Assembly (NCBI GenBank): GCA_009829735.1
Contig: CM020620.1
Coordinates: 4,518,299-4,582,298, forward strand
Length of the DNA: 64,000 nucleotides
Direction: 5' to 3'
Source of the DNA: Pyropia yezoensis
Taxonomy: Eukaryota; Rhodophyta; Bangiophyceae; Bangiales; Bangiaceae
Shown here: positions 1-10,093 of the stretch, in pieces
How the letters are laid out: every line of letters begins with the position of its first letter
Position numbering within the stretch: position 1 is the first letter of the stretch
Made by a program: the position numbers and the translations under genes
The notes under the pieces: model-generated
Seen by the model: the letters and a program-made list of their open reading frames with translations, nothing else
What the model was told of the DNA's origin: nothing
Database searches by the model: none

Positions 1-1279
1 GCGGATGAGGAACTTCTCACCCTCTAGGTAGTGACGAAGTGACGTCACCGCCCACACCACTGCGAGTCCTTCCAACTCGGTGACTCCGTAGTTCTTCTCG
101 GCCGAGTTCAGCCCCTTGCTGAAGTATCCCACCGGCAAGTACTCCTTGTCCGGCTGCTGCTGAAGCAACACACAACCAAGTTGGTCGTAGCTAGCATCCA
201 CATCCAGGATGTAGTGGCCTCCCAACCTGGGAATAGCCAGGATAGGGGGCTTCAGCAGAAGGTCACGAAGAGTCTCAAAGGATTCCTGCTCCACCCGACT
301 TGGGGGAGGCAGGTTCTTCGGTAGCGTTGAGCTAACTAGCTCATTCAATGGCTTCGCCACCTTGGCGAAGCCCTTGGGGAAACGTCGGTACACGTTACAC
401 ATCCCGAGGAAGCTCCTCATCTGGGTCTGGGTCCGGGGGTACTGAGCCTTACGGATGGCCCTCAAGTTCTTCTCGTTGACACTGAGACGCCCCGGACGGA
501 CAACATGTCCCAAGTATTCCACCTCTTGAGTGAAGAGGTGGCACTTACTCGCCTTCAGCGACACACCGGCGTCAGCATGTAGCTTGAACACCTGGCCAAA
601 ATGGCCAATGTGTTCCTCCGGACTTCGGGAGAGCACAATGATATCGTCTAGGTACACGAGACAGATCTGCCACCGTACTCCGGCCAGAATCATGTCCATA
701 GCGCGCTGGAAAGTTGCCGGCGCGTTACACAGGCCAAACGGTAGACGCTTGCACTGGTAGGTACCACAGTGACAGGTAAAAGTAGTTTTATGCCTGTCCT
801 CCGGGGCAATGGGAATTTGCTAGTACCCCGCGTTACAGTCCAGGGTAGAGAACACGTTTGCCTCCCCCAGAGAGTCCAGACAGTCGTCCATCCTAGGTAG
901 GGGATAACTGTCCTTCACCGTGCTCTCGTTGAGGTTACGGTAGTCGGTGCAAAACCGGGGGGTCCCATCAACTTTGGGGACGATAACCACCGGACTCGCC
1001 CTTTCGGCGTTACTGGCCTCGATCACATCGAGGGCCTCCATGCGAGCAACTTGCTCCTTAACGAGGGCCCTTGAACGAGGTCCTCCCCTATACGGTTGTT
1101 GGCGTATAGGGGGCGCACCGGGCTTCAACTCGATCCGGTGTTGGGTAGCTCTCATGAGTCCCAATTGACCATCCCACAACTTGTGATATTGGTCCAAGAG
1201 GCGTTCAACTTGAACCCTCAACCTGGGTGGAACACCCTCCATGTTCACATGGGGCCGAGGAGAGGCGGCCGACTTGGCT
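1..1279 (-). mobile_element. Ty3/gypsy family-I pol fragment (window edge)
   Basis: This stretch matches 3176-4454 of the neighbouring element almost base for base. It therefore holds the 3' part of the protease region, the start of reverse transcriptase and part of RNase H, read on the minus strand. The reverse transcriptase start is visible in the 820-1293 frame and ends at an in-frame TAG after the residues DCNAGY, as in the other copies. At 1279/1280 it joins bluntly to the 3' end of the next element, with no LTR between them. It is either the remnant of a separate copy fused by deletion or recombination, or an assembly join. The left end is cut by the window. Confidence 0.85.
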
Positions 1280-1414
1280 GAAGAGTCTAGCATGCGTGCC
1301 TAGTTGGCAGCTGCCTTTGTTGTGAGAGTGTGAGGGTTAGGGCTGTAGTTAAAAGCCACTCTGCGTACCACTTCGACTTGAAGCACTCTCTTGGCACTGT
1401 TGCTCGGCCTTCCC

Positions 1415-2668
1415 TCACGTTGAGGGAGGGCTGTTAGGGTCTATCTCATTCCGGGCACAGTACGCCCGGACCTTCTCAGCGGGAAGGTCCTCCACATACT
1501 CCCACGTATCGTCCTTGGCTTTGTAGCCAAACCAACGCACCCTCAACATGAGGCGGTCAGTGTCCTCATCCCAGCCGTGGTCGATGAACTTATCGAACAC
1601 ATACTCCTGCGGGCCCTGTTTGGCCGCAGGCAGTGAGGGGAGGCGCCACGCTTCCAACGCACGCGCCCAAGCTGGGTCGCCTGCAGGCGGTGGTGCAACT
1701 TTGACCACGTCCTGTCCGTTCACTGTGCGGACCCCATCGTCACTGTCGATGGTGAAGCGCCGCCCATCAATACGAAGGACCTGGCACGGCCCCTTCGTCT
1801 GGAATACCAACTTACCCCCAGTTGGGGTGTGCGAGTGTACCAGCACCCAGTCACCCTGCTCGGGGACATGCTTAGCATTGCGCACCTTTTCGTCAAAGGT
1901 ACGCTTGTAGCGCTTTTGTGCTTTGTCCATCTCAGCCCTGACTTTAGGGATGAGGTGTTCAAGCCTAGCAGCGAACTCCGCCTTACTCTCAGTAGGAGTA
2001 GGCGTACTGCCACCATCCTCCCTAGTTGGGGGCGGCCGCCGCACGGCAATAGACCGCACGCGACGGGGAGTCACAAAAGCGAGGGGTACTTCCCCGGTAG
2101 ATGAGTGAACCTGCGAATTGTAGGCAGTAGTAAGAATAGAAATGTATTGGTCCCACGTCTCCACGTGCTCACTCACATAGTGGCGCAGCTGCCTAACAAT
2201 AGTTTTGTTGAAGCGCTCCACCTGCCCATTAGTTTGTGGGTGGTAGGGGGTGGCATAGTTTGCCTTAACCCCCAACATGTCCAGCACTCCCTGAAACAGT
2301 ACAGACGCAAATTGCGGTCCATTGTCCGATAGTGTACTATCTGGGATGCCATACGCGGCAACCCAGTGATCTAGGAAGGCTGACACGACCGACATGGCCG
2401 TGATCTCTGCCAGTGGGATCGCTCGCGTAAGTTTCGTGAAGCGGTCACAGATGACCAGGAGGTACTGGTTGCCCTCCTCGGTCACTGGCAGTGGCCCAAG
2501 GATGTCCATCGCCAACGCGGCAAAGGGCTCCTTGGCCGGGAGCAATAGCATAGCCGTAGTAGGCCGCCGTTCCTTCAGACGGTTCTGTGCACAACTTGTG
2601 CAGGCAGCCACCCAACTGTAGATGTCCACCACCATGGACGGCCAGTAGTACCTGGTCCTCAGGGTCTG
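1415..2668 (-). pseudogene. Integrase with C-terminal chromodomain-like module (element 1)
   Basis: This is the pol segment downstream of a TAA at 2669. It keeps the second half of the integrase zinc-binding site (CTSC), the catalytic core with AMDILGPL (first Asp), DNGPQFAS (second Asp) and YHPQTNGQVERFN (Glu), and a C-terminal tail RVRWFGYKAKDDTWEY resembling the chromodomain of chromoviral integrases. In those families the integrase inserts cDNA, and the chromodomain biases insertion towards particular chromatin. The frame is open to a TGA at 1415. The break upstream separates it from the N-terminal zinc-binding residues and RNase H, so it could not be made as part of a full polyprotein without readthrough. 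Confidence 0.9.
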
Positions 2669-3994
2669 TTACAGTTTACAAGTCCCCAAGTGTCCACCCG
2701 TGGGAGCGTGGTGCTCCCTCTCAAGGATACTGTCCTTGAGGGATGCGGGGACGACAAGTTGTTCGGTCCCCTGGAATACCCCCCTCCTCATGAGGAGGCC
2801 ATCGTCTCCCAGAAAGAACCGCGTCTCCGCCACTGTATCCAGTGTATCCCTCTGCGACTTGCAGAAGGGATCCCCGGCCTGGGCCTTCACCACCTCGTCG
2901 AGGGACAGGGGCAAGTACTTCTTGTTCCCTGGCGCCTCGGGGTTCAACACCTGACCCGAGCGCGTGACTACCCCCACGATGGGGATGTCCTCATCGACTG
3001 GGTTAGTGTCCAGCCCCTCGGTAGGTACCCGAGAAAGGCCGTCGGCAAGGGCACGTTGCCTGCCAGGTCGGTACTCAATATCAAAGTTGAAGGGTGCCAG
3101 TCGCACCCTCCACCGGTTGAGACGAGTGTTCGTACAGTCCGTCTTAAAGATGAACTGCAACGCGAGGTGGTCACAGCGGATGAGGAACTTCTCACCCTCT
3201 AGGTAGTGACGAAGTGACGTCACCGCCCACACCACTGCGAGTCCTTCCAACTCGGTGACTCCGTAGTTCTTCTCGGCCGAGTTCAGCCCCTTGCTGAAGT
3301 ATCCCACCGGCAAGTACTCCTTGTCCGGCTGCTGCTGAAGCAACACACAACCAAGTTGGTCGTAGCTAGCATCCACATCCAGGATGTAGTGGCCTCCCAA
3401 CCTGGGAATAGCCAGGATAGGGGGCTTCAGCAGAAGGTCCCGAAGAGTCTCAAAGGATTCCTGCTCCACCCGACTTGGGGGAGGCAAGTTCTTCGGTAGC
3501 GTTGAGCTAACTAGCTCATTCAATGGCTTCGCCACCTTGGCGAAGCCCTTGGGGAAACGTCGGTACACGTTACACATCCCGAGGAAGCTCCTCATCTGGG
3601 TCTGGGTCCGGGGGTACTGAGCCTTACGGATGGCCCTCAAGTTCTTCTCGTTGACACTGAGACGCCCCGGACGGACAACATGTCCCAAGTATTCCACCTC
3701 TTGAGTGAAGAGGTGGCACTTACTCGCCTTCAGCGACACACCGGCGTCAGCATGTAGCTTGAACACCTGGCCAAAATGGCCAATGTGTTCCTCCGGACTT
3801 CGGGAGAGCACAATGATATCGTCTAGGTACACGAGACAGATCTGCCACCGTACTCCGGCCAGAATCATGTCCATAGCGCGCTGGAAAGTTGCCGGCGCGT
3901 TACACAGGCCAAACGGTAGACGCTTGCACTGGTAGGTACCACAGTGACAGGTAAAAGTAGTTTTATGCCTGTCCTCCGGGGCAATGGGAATTTG
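2669..3994 (-). pseudogene. Reverse transcriptase palm to RNase H (element 1)
   Basis: This segment continues the pol frame after the TAG at 3995-3997. It includes LPFGLCNAPATFQRA and the polymerase active-site box YLDDIIV, then the tether and RNase H (DVDASYDQLGCVLLQQQ, with its catalytic Asp). It ends at a TAA at 2669, where the element 2 copy reads on, so a single substitution created this stop. The upstream TAG occurs at the same codon in every family-I copy here. The first Met of the open segment lies inside the polymerase domain and is not a natural start. Confidence 0.88.
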
Positions 3995-5398
3995 CTAGTA
4001 CCCCGCGTTACAGTCCAGGGTAGAGAACACGTTTGCCTCCCCCAGAGAGTCCAGACAGTCGTCCATCCTAGGTAGGGGATAACTGTCCTTCACCGTGCTC
4101 TCGTTGAGGTTACGGTAGTCGGTGCAAAACCGGGGGGTCCCATCAACTTTGGGGACGATAACCACCGGACTCGCCCTTTCGGCGTTACTGGCCTCGATCA
4201 CATCGAGGGCCTCCATGCGAGCAACTTGCTCCTTAACGAGGGCCCTTGAACGGGGTCCTCCCCTATACGGTTGTTGGCGTATAGGGGGCGCACCGGGCTT
4301 CAACTCGATCCGGTGTTGGGTAGCTCTCATGAGTCCCAATTGACCATCCCACAACTTGTGATATTGGTCCAAGAGGCGTTCAACTTGAACCCTCAACCTG
4401 GGTGGAACACCCTCCATGTTCACATGGGGCCGAGGAGAGGCGGCCGACTTGGCTTGATGCTTTTCCTTTCCGGACTTCGGGTCGCTGCTTGCGCCCGCGT
4501 TGAGGGTGACCGCTACTACCGGTCCCTCGTGTTGGTCGACATAGCCGAACTTGGCTCCCGACTTGAAGTACTGGGGCGACGAGCTCAGGTTCATCACCTG
4601 TATCCTCGACGGGACTCCGGCTTTGGAGTCCATCGCGCCAAGGGCAACATGCACTTGGTGCTTGCGAGCAAGACGGGGGTGAGGGTGCACCAACCCGTTC
4701 CCCGTATAATCAGTTACAACATCAACGTGTGCCACCGAGTTGGGGGGCAACGTGACTTTACGGGCTAAACGCAGGGTAGCAGTAAACCCTTCCCTCACAG
4801 AGCAAACAGGCTTCGACTGTGAGACTGTCACAGGAGCCACAGACTTTCCCTTACCAAGGATGGGGATAGTCTCCCCATTCATCAACTTGACCCAGTACTC
4901 AGGGCCACAAATCAAAGGCACTTGTGTTACGACATAAGGGGTACCCAGAAGCAGGGGTACCGATATATTCTCAACTACACCATAGGTCACGTCGACCCCA
5001 TGGGTCCCCAACCTAGTTGGTAGGGTCACGGCACCAACGATGGGAAGTAACCCACCATTGATAGCGATCAGATGGTCAGCTTTAGACTTCCAGCGTTGGA
5101 GCTTCATCTCCTTTGGTAATAGCGACTTGCGTTTCAAGGAGGCTCCTGACCCGGTATCAAGTACGATACGGGCACAACAGGCGCGGCCGGGGGCAAGTTG
5201 CACCCGTCCAGCCACCTGGAAGTTCTCACCCGTCAGCACCGCGATGACCCTACGTGGGTTTACGTTTTTGGGGAGTCCTACCCGAGGTGGGCGGACTCCC
5301 TTAGGTCGCCGCAGTATCCGGCACGGTTGATTCGTCCTCTTGACCCACTTGGCCGAGGCTGCCGTTGTGAGCTTCGGACGACCAGCTCCAACGGTCAT
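3995..5398 (-). pseudogene. Aspartic protease and N-terminal reverse transcriptase (element 1)
   Basis: The 467-residue frame starts with an ATG overlapping the expected gag stop. It contains a retropepsin-type DTGSG box (ARIVLDTGSGASL) about 90 residues in, then a linker, then the reverse transcriptase fingers (RQQPYRGGPRSRALVKEQ, SPVVIVPKVDGTPRFCTDYR). It stops after STLDCNAGY at a TAG; the related plus-strand element has Trp (TGG) there, and the next residues are QIP. The protease would cleave the gag-pol polyprotein. A single G-to-A change from TGG would give the TAG. Confidence 0.9.
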
Positions 5399-5481
5399 TC
5401 GTTTCCCGCCGACTTGGCGTCCGAATCTGATGGCGAAGGGGAAGACGACAAGTCCGAGGACGACGTGTCCACCCCCTCCGC

Positions 5482-7365
5482 CTAGGGTGTGGCGACCGCG
5501 ATTACCGGTCGAGGTCCACCCTCGCGGCGTGAACGTACTTCGTTCGTAGCCGACTTCTTACTCGCATTCCTAACAAATTGTTGGATGCGTTTACTCAACT
5601 TTGGGCAATCATATGCCCAGTGTCCATCGGAGTTGCAGTTCCAACACCGATGGTCTGTTCCCGGAGGGGTCTTTCCGACTGGGGAAGACGAAGAGATACC
5701 CTGGGAAGTTCCCACGGCAGCTACCACCCTTTCCTTGCGGATTCGGCGTGCCTCTCTCGATTCTCTGGCCTGGCGCGCCTCCTCCCGTTCCTTGGCCAAC
5801 TCGGCCTGACGCTCCTGGCGTTGTTCCTCCCGCAACTTGCGGTAGGCCTCTCCTCTGCGATAAGCGAACCTAGCCAACTCGGCCAGGGTCGCCCGGGCAG
5901 TGTTATGCTCCCGGGTCTCCATCCGGACTGACCAATGGAGTCCCTCCACAAACCGACTCTTCACCACAGCTTGTGGATGAAGAAACCCACAAAGATTGTT
6001 GAGCTTACGGACTCGCTCCGCAAAGGACAACTCGTCCTCCGCCTCTTCCTAATGGGCTTGCGTAAACTCCTCGACTTGAGAAGCCAACGCCGCTTCATCA
6101 ACCATAGCTCTCAACAACCAGTTGACGAGCTCCAAATAGGACGTCACCTCCCCAGCGCCTCCACTTGAGGAGCTGGGCATGACGGACATAAGTTCTGTCC
6201 GCAGGTCTCCCTTCGTAAACTCCTGTAGCGTGTAGAAAGCCATGCCTTCACTTATGGCATTGTCGTCACAGGCTTTTGTGAAACGACGTACGAACTCAAA
6301 GACACGGAGGGGGGGAGTTCCATCCCACTCCGCTTTGTGCCCAAAAGAATGAAGTGCATTCTTCTTGGCACGGCCCATGGCTCGGGCCTGGTCAGGACCA
6401 TACACCACCGACTTGTTGTGGAGGGCGTAGGTCTCACAGTCAAAGATCCTCTGGTAGACCGGGTTGGCTACCTGGATCTTTGGCGGCACCTCACGTTGAG
6501 GGAACAGCCGCTGTGGCACTGGGGTAAGTTCACCCTCAGTGCCTGTAGTCCGGCGCGGCGCGCTTGGTGTAGCCGCCGGCGTTTCCGGGGGGAACTCCCC
6601 CATGAAGGGCGTACGCCCCACCGAGTATGGTGTGGCTCCCGCGTTGGGAGTCACAGGTGTCGCCCCCAGCTCGGGGCGACCAGAGGTAGGCGTGAGGAGG
6701 GATTCCCCCTGCGCCTTTGGGCTCGAAAGCCCCGCTCCGGTCTGGACATTAAGGCCATCTGGCAAACTCGCCACAATCTGATTCAGAATAGTATTCGTCA
6801 TCGTGACCACCAGGTCCGGCAAAGTCTGCCGCAACACATTGGTCGCCTCCCGACGGACAGTTTCCGCGAGGAGTGGATTGTCGACTCCAGTTGAGTCTCG
6901 GTCCGCCTCCGGGAGTCCACCTGAGTGGTAACCACTTTCCTCAGGGGTCTCAACTGGGGGCATGGGCGCGAGCCCATCGCCGACCAACGGAGGTCCGCCG
7001 TCCTCCGAAAGCCTAGTTGGCGACGGCTTCAAGCCAAAGTTGGCTCCAACCCGAGTGGAACCCGCGGGGACAGTCCTCACCCCGTGGGACGTTCCCGTTG
7101 AGTACACCACACGGTGGCCAGACTTCGGCCCACCCACATCAGAAGTGTCACCCGAGTGAGCTCCCGACTGAGTCGGGGTGGCCTGTTGCCCGCCCGCACT
7201 TCCAGTCCTGCTGGCTTGAGGGACCTCTAGTCCCTCTGCGACCCCAGGTAAACCCACCTGTGTCTCACCAGTATTCAAAGGCACTGAAGTACGTGCATCA
7301 CCCGTGTACTCCCCGGACGACGGGGGGTCCGAACTAGCCATGTTGGCTGACGATCCGTATGACAC
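5482..7365 (-). pseudogene. Gag with CCHC zinc knuckle (element 1)
   Basis: The N-terminal 300 or so residues are Pro/Gly/Thr-rich and probably disordered. A capsid-like helical part follows (around CETYALHNKSV and KAEWDGTPPLRVFEF), then an Arg/Glu-rich helix and a nucleocapsid knuckle CWNCNSDGHWAYDC (C-x2-C-x4-H-x4-C). A TAG at 6049-6051 lies where element 2 reads a sense codon. A second premature stop at 5482 removes the last ~28 codons found in element 2. It would form the particle shell and bind element RNA if intact. Confidence 0.88.
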
Positions 7366-7440
7366 GGTCCAAGTCCACCGTTCCTCTGAGACAGAGGTCC
7401 CCCTACACTCGGGTGCACCCGCAGGTAGAGTTTACCTCTG

Positions 7441-7460
7441 TCCCCTGCTGCTCCACCAAA
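7441..7460 (-). other. Primer-binding site of element 1
   Basis: Immediately inside the 5' LTR the minus strand reads TTTGGTGGAGCAGCAGGGGA. The TGG two bases from the LTR edge is the usual complement of a tRNA 3' CCA end. The same sequence lies inside the 5' LTR of element 2. The tRNA species was not identified. Confidence 0.65.
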
Positions 7461-7920
7461 TGTGGCAAAAACCACTTACACACACGACACCCAAGTTGGG
7501 GCGGTGTACAAGGGCTGCCTCCCGTGTCGGGGGATCCGGAAGAAGTGCAAGTCGCACACACTCTGTCCCTGTTGTGGGGCAAACCCCCGACTGACAAACA
7601 AGTGTGGTCCAACAGTTTCTTGGTCGGGACGGGGACGCAGGGCCAAGCCCCGCTCTCCCTCCCCTTATCCCCCCAGGGTCCCCTCAGAATCTCGCCACTC
7701 AGAATCTCCCACTCCAGCACCTGCCCACCGGGCCACACGAAAATTCAAGACGATAAATGCAGAAAACCCTCAAATCCAAGTTGGATTTACCACTAAGCTA
7801 ACTATCCCAAACTTTGGGAATATGGCCCCAAATGCAGGGGGAGGAACGGATCAGGCTAGTGGCCTGCCGCCCCTTGCATGGCACGTGTTGCCCCCCTACC
7901 TGGGGGTCAATACTGCCACA
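7461..7920 (-). repeat. 5' LTR of element 1 (460 bp)
   Basis: Begins TGTGGCA and ends TGCCACA, so it has TG...CA termini inside a 7-bp inverted repeat. It aligns along its length with the two 469-bp LTRs of element 2, but lacks about 9 bp near 7605 and carries several substitutions. It contains internal palindromes, for example AAATCCAA/TTGGATTT at 7772-7788. Its right edge cuts into the gag of the plus-strand element, so element 1 was inserted there. Confidence 0.92.
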
Positions 7921-8603
7921 ATAACGTTGCCCAAGAGGAGGATGAAACCGAGACCGCCTTTTACCGGCGCGTCCGCGACGCAAATGCGCTCTGCGGGTAT
8001 ATTCATACTGCGAGCCAACTTAAGGGCCGCTTTATGCAAGGGGTCTGGTGGGAGGTACGGACTGATGTCCGTGAATTTAATACACCAGACACGCCCATAG
8101 AGGCGTTGGTACGCTATGCTCAACGCAAAGGCGACATATGTCGCCGGCGCAATGAAGAGCTGCGGGCCCAATGGTCCGCAGACGCCGCCGAGCGTCGGGC
8201 TCGGCGCAATGCCTCTGAAGGCATTGCAGCGGGGGTGGCTACTACCCCCAGCGGTTCCTCCGTACCTTCGTTGTACGGGGGGAAGGCCAAAGTTGGCACT
8301 GATGCGGGGAGGGAGCGTTTAAATCGCTACCCCTGCTTGGCTTGTAATAGCCATGAGCATTTTACGCGCCACTGTCCCGACCTTAGTGTCGAGACGCGGG
8401 CCAAGTTTGAGAAAGCCCGTAAGGAGCGCGCACGGGTTGAGGGCCGTACCCCGCGGGGTACGGCGGGGACAGCGCAGCCCGTAGCGGTTATCACTGAGGG
8501 GGGGCCTTCTGGCGCCCCTAAAGGGGGGCCTAGCCCCCACGGGAAGACCGAAGAGCCAGAGGACTCTTCATCTGAGGATACCCCCACCTCAAAAAACGAT
8601 TAA
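7921..8603 (+). pseudogene. Gag C-terminal part with CCHC knuckle (family-II element)
   Basis: The frame is open from inside the element 1 LTR to a TAA at 8601. The element-derived part starts near QEEDETETAFYRRVRD. It resembles the family-I gag C-terminus (NALCGYIHTAS beside NLCGFLHPQAV) and has the knuckle CLACNSHEHFTRHC (C-x2-C-x4-H-x4-C). The capsid part is missing, so this is a truncated nucleocapsid-side fragment. Confidence 0.85.
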
Positions 8604-8650
8604 GGGGGAGGCCTGATGAGGAATATTCCTCCCCCGGGGAAGAGGATGTC

Positions 8651-10093
8651 GTGTTGAAACGTATCTTACCCCGACCTCGTGGGGTGAAGCGTAAGATGAT
8701 CCGCCCTAAAGGGAAGGACGAAGCTAAACAAGCAGCTCGGATGGTGGCATTAGTGTCACCACCCACGGCTTATCAATTAGCCGTACGACTTTTTATTACT
8801 AAGGGATATGAATGGGCGACGGGGGCCATCCTCGATACCGGGAGTGGCCCTTCACTCGTCCGGAAGCAGGCATTACCTCGGGGGTTCCCTATGGAGCCCC
8901 TGGGAGACCTGGAGACCTTAAGGTTTTATGATGTGAACGGGGGATGGCTCCCTATAGTGGAAAGCGTCACCCTGGGGGTCTGTGTGGGAAAACAAATCTC
9001 ATACATATCCTTTGGCGTGGTTCCGAATATGTGCGTCCCTGTTATCCTGGGGAACACATTCGTGCACCACGAAACTAAGAGTATTAACTCGGAGGACCAG
9101 ACGGTCACCCTCTTATCGGGGGAGACCGTCCCCATCCTGCGGGGGGTTCAGAAGAACCCCCGCCGCAAGCCGAACAGGAAGGCGGTGTGTGCGTGTCCCC
9201 GGGGGGGGAACGCCCGCCTGGTCCTTGCCCAGAAGACGCTTATGCGTCCGGGTACGATTGCGCACGTTCAAGTGCGTGGCAACTTTCAAGGCCACGGATA
9301 CATCCGTGGCAAGAGCACATTGCACTCCATTCATGGAGCGCAACTGGCCGAGGGGCCCGCCACGCTTAAGCGTAGCCAGCCTACTACGGTACAGGTTATG
9401 AATCCGACCAAGCGGCCGGTACGCTTACGTGCCGGCATGGCCATATGACACATTACTGTGTTTGATGGCGTCAGCCAAGAGGCTTCTACCGAGGAGTTGC
9501 AGGATCCGGAGCCGAAACAGGCTCCGAAAGAATCCTCCCTCGCCCCAGGTACAGACCTGGGGAAGGTGCCCGAAGGCCTATGAGCTAAGCTCACGGCACT
9601 TTTAGAGAGATATAATTCTCTCTGGGATGGCACCCTCGGGACTATCAAAGAGACGGTACACCGTATCCGGCTTAAGCCAGGAGCGGTCCCCGTCCGACAA
9701 CATCCCTATAAGTCTGGTCCTAGGACCCTGCTAATGGAAGAGGAGCAAGACCGATTAATGGACTCGCTCGGGGTTATAGAACCCTCCCACGGGGAATGGG
9801 CTAGTCCCGTGGTAATCGTCCCCACGCCTGGGGGCGGTAAACGATTTTGAATCGACTACCGTCGTCTTAATGAGATGACGGTGAAGGATGCATATCCTAT
9901 CCCGCGTATGGACGAGTGCTGAGATTTACTCGGGAACGCCAACGTCTTTTCGACGTTGGATTGTAGTGCTGTCTACTGGCAAATACCGGTAGCCGAAGAG
10001 GACCGGCCGTTAACGGCTTTTACGTGCCACTCTGGCACTTGGCAGTGCAAGCGCCTCCCTTTTGGGTTGTGCAACGCGCCAGCCACCTTTTAG
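8651..10093 (+). pseudogene. Protease and N-terminal reverse transcriptase (family-II element)
   Basis: Protease box AILDTGSGPSLVRKQ lies about 60 residues in. Reverse transcriptase fingers follow (SPVVIVPTPGGG, IDYRRLNEMTVKDAYPIPRM, FSTLDCSAVYWQIP, LPFGLCNAPATF). One reading frame runs from 8651 to 12661 without a frameshift but is cut by five stops: TGA at 9446, 9581, 9848 and 9920, and TAG at 10091. At 10091 family I has Gln (CAG). At the codon where family I carries its shared TAG, this element keeps Trp. A decayed copy with only point-mutation stops. Confidence 0.88.

Larger units (their letters stand above)
1280..7920 (-). mobile_element. Ty3/gypsy chromovirus-type element 1, 3'-truncated
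   Basis: From the 5' LTR at the right end the minus strand reads primer site, gag with a CCHC knuckle, aspartic protease, reverse transcriptase, RNase H, integrase and a C-terminal chromodomain-like module. That is Ty3/gypsy (chromovirus) order. About 135 bp beyond the pol stop match 18808-18941 of element 2, then the element is cut at 1280. The antisense-ORF region and 3' LTR seen in element 2 are missing. In-frame stops interrupt gag (TAG at 6049 and an early stop at 5482), reverse transcriptase (TAG at 3995) and the RNase H/integrase boundary (TAA at 2669), so the copy is defective as assembled. Confidence 0.9.
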
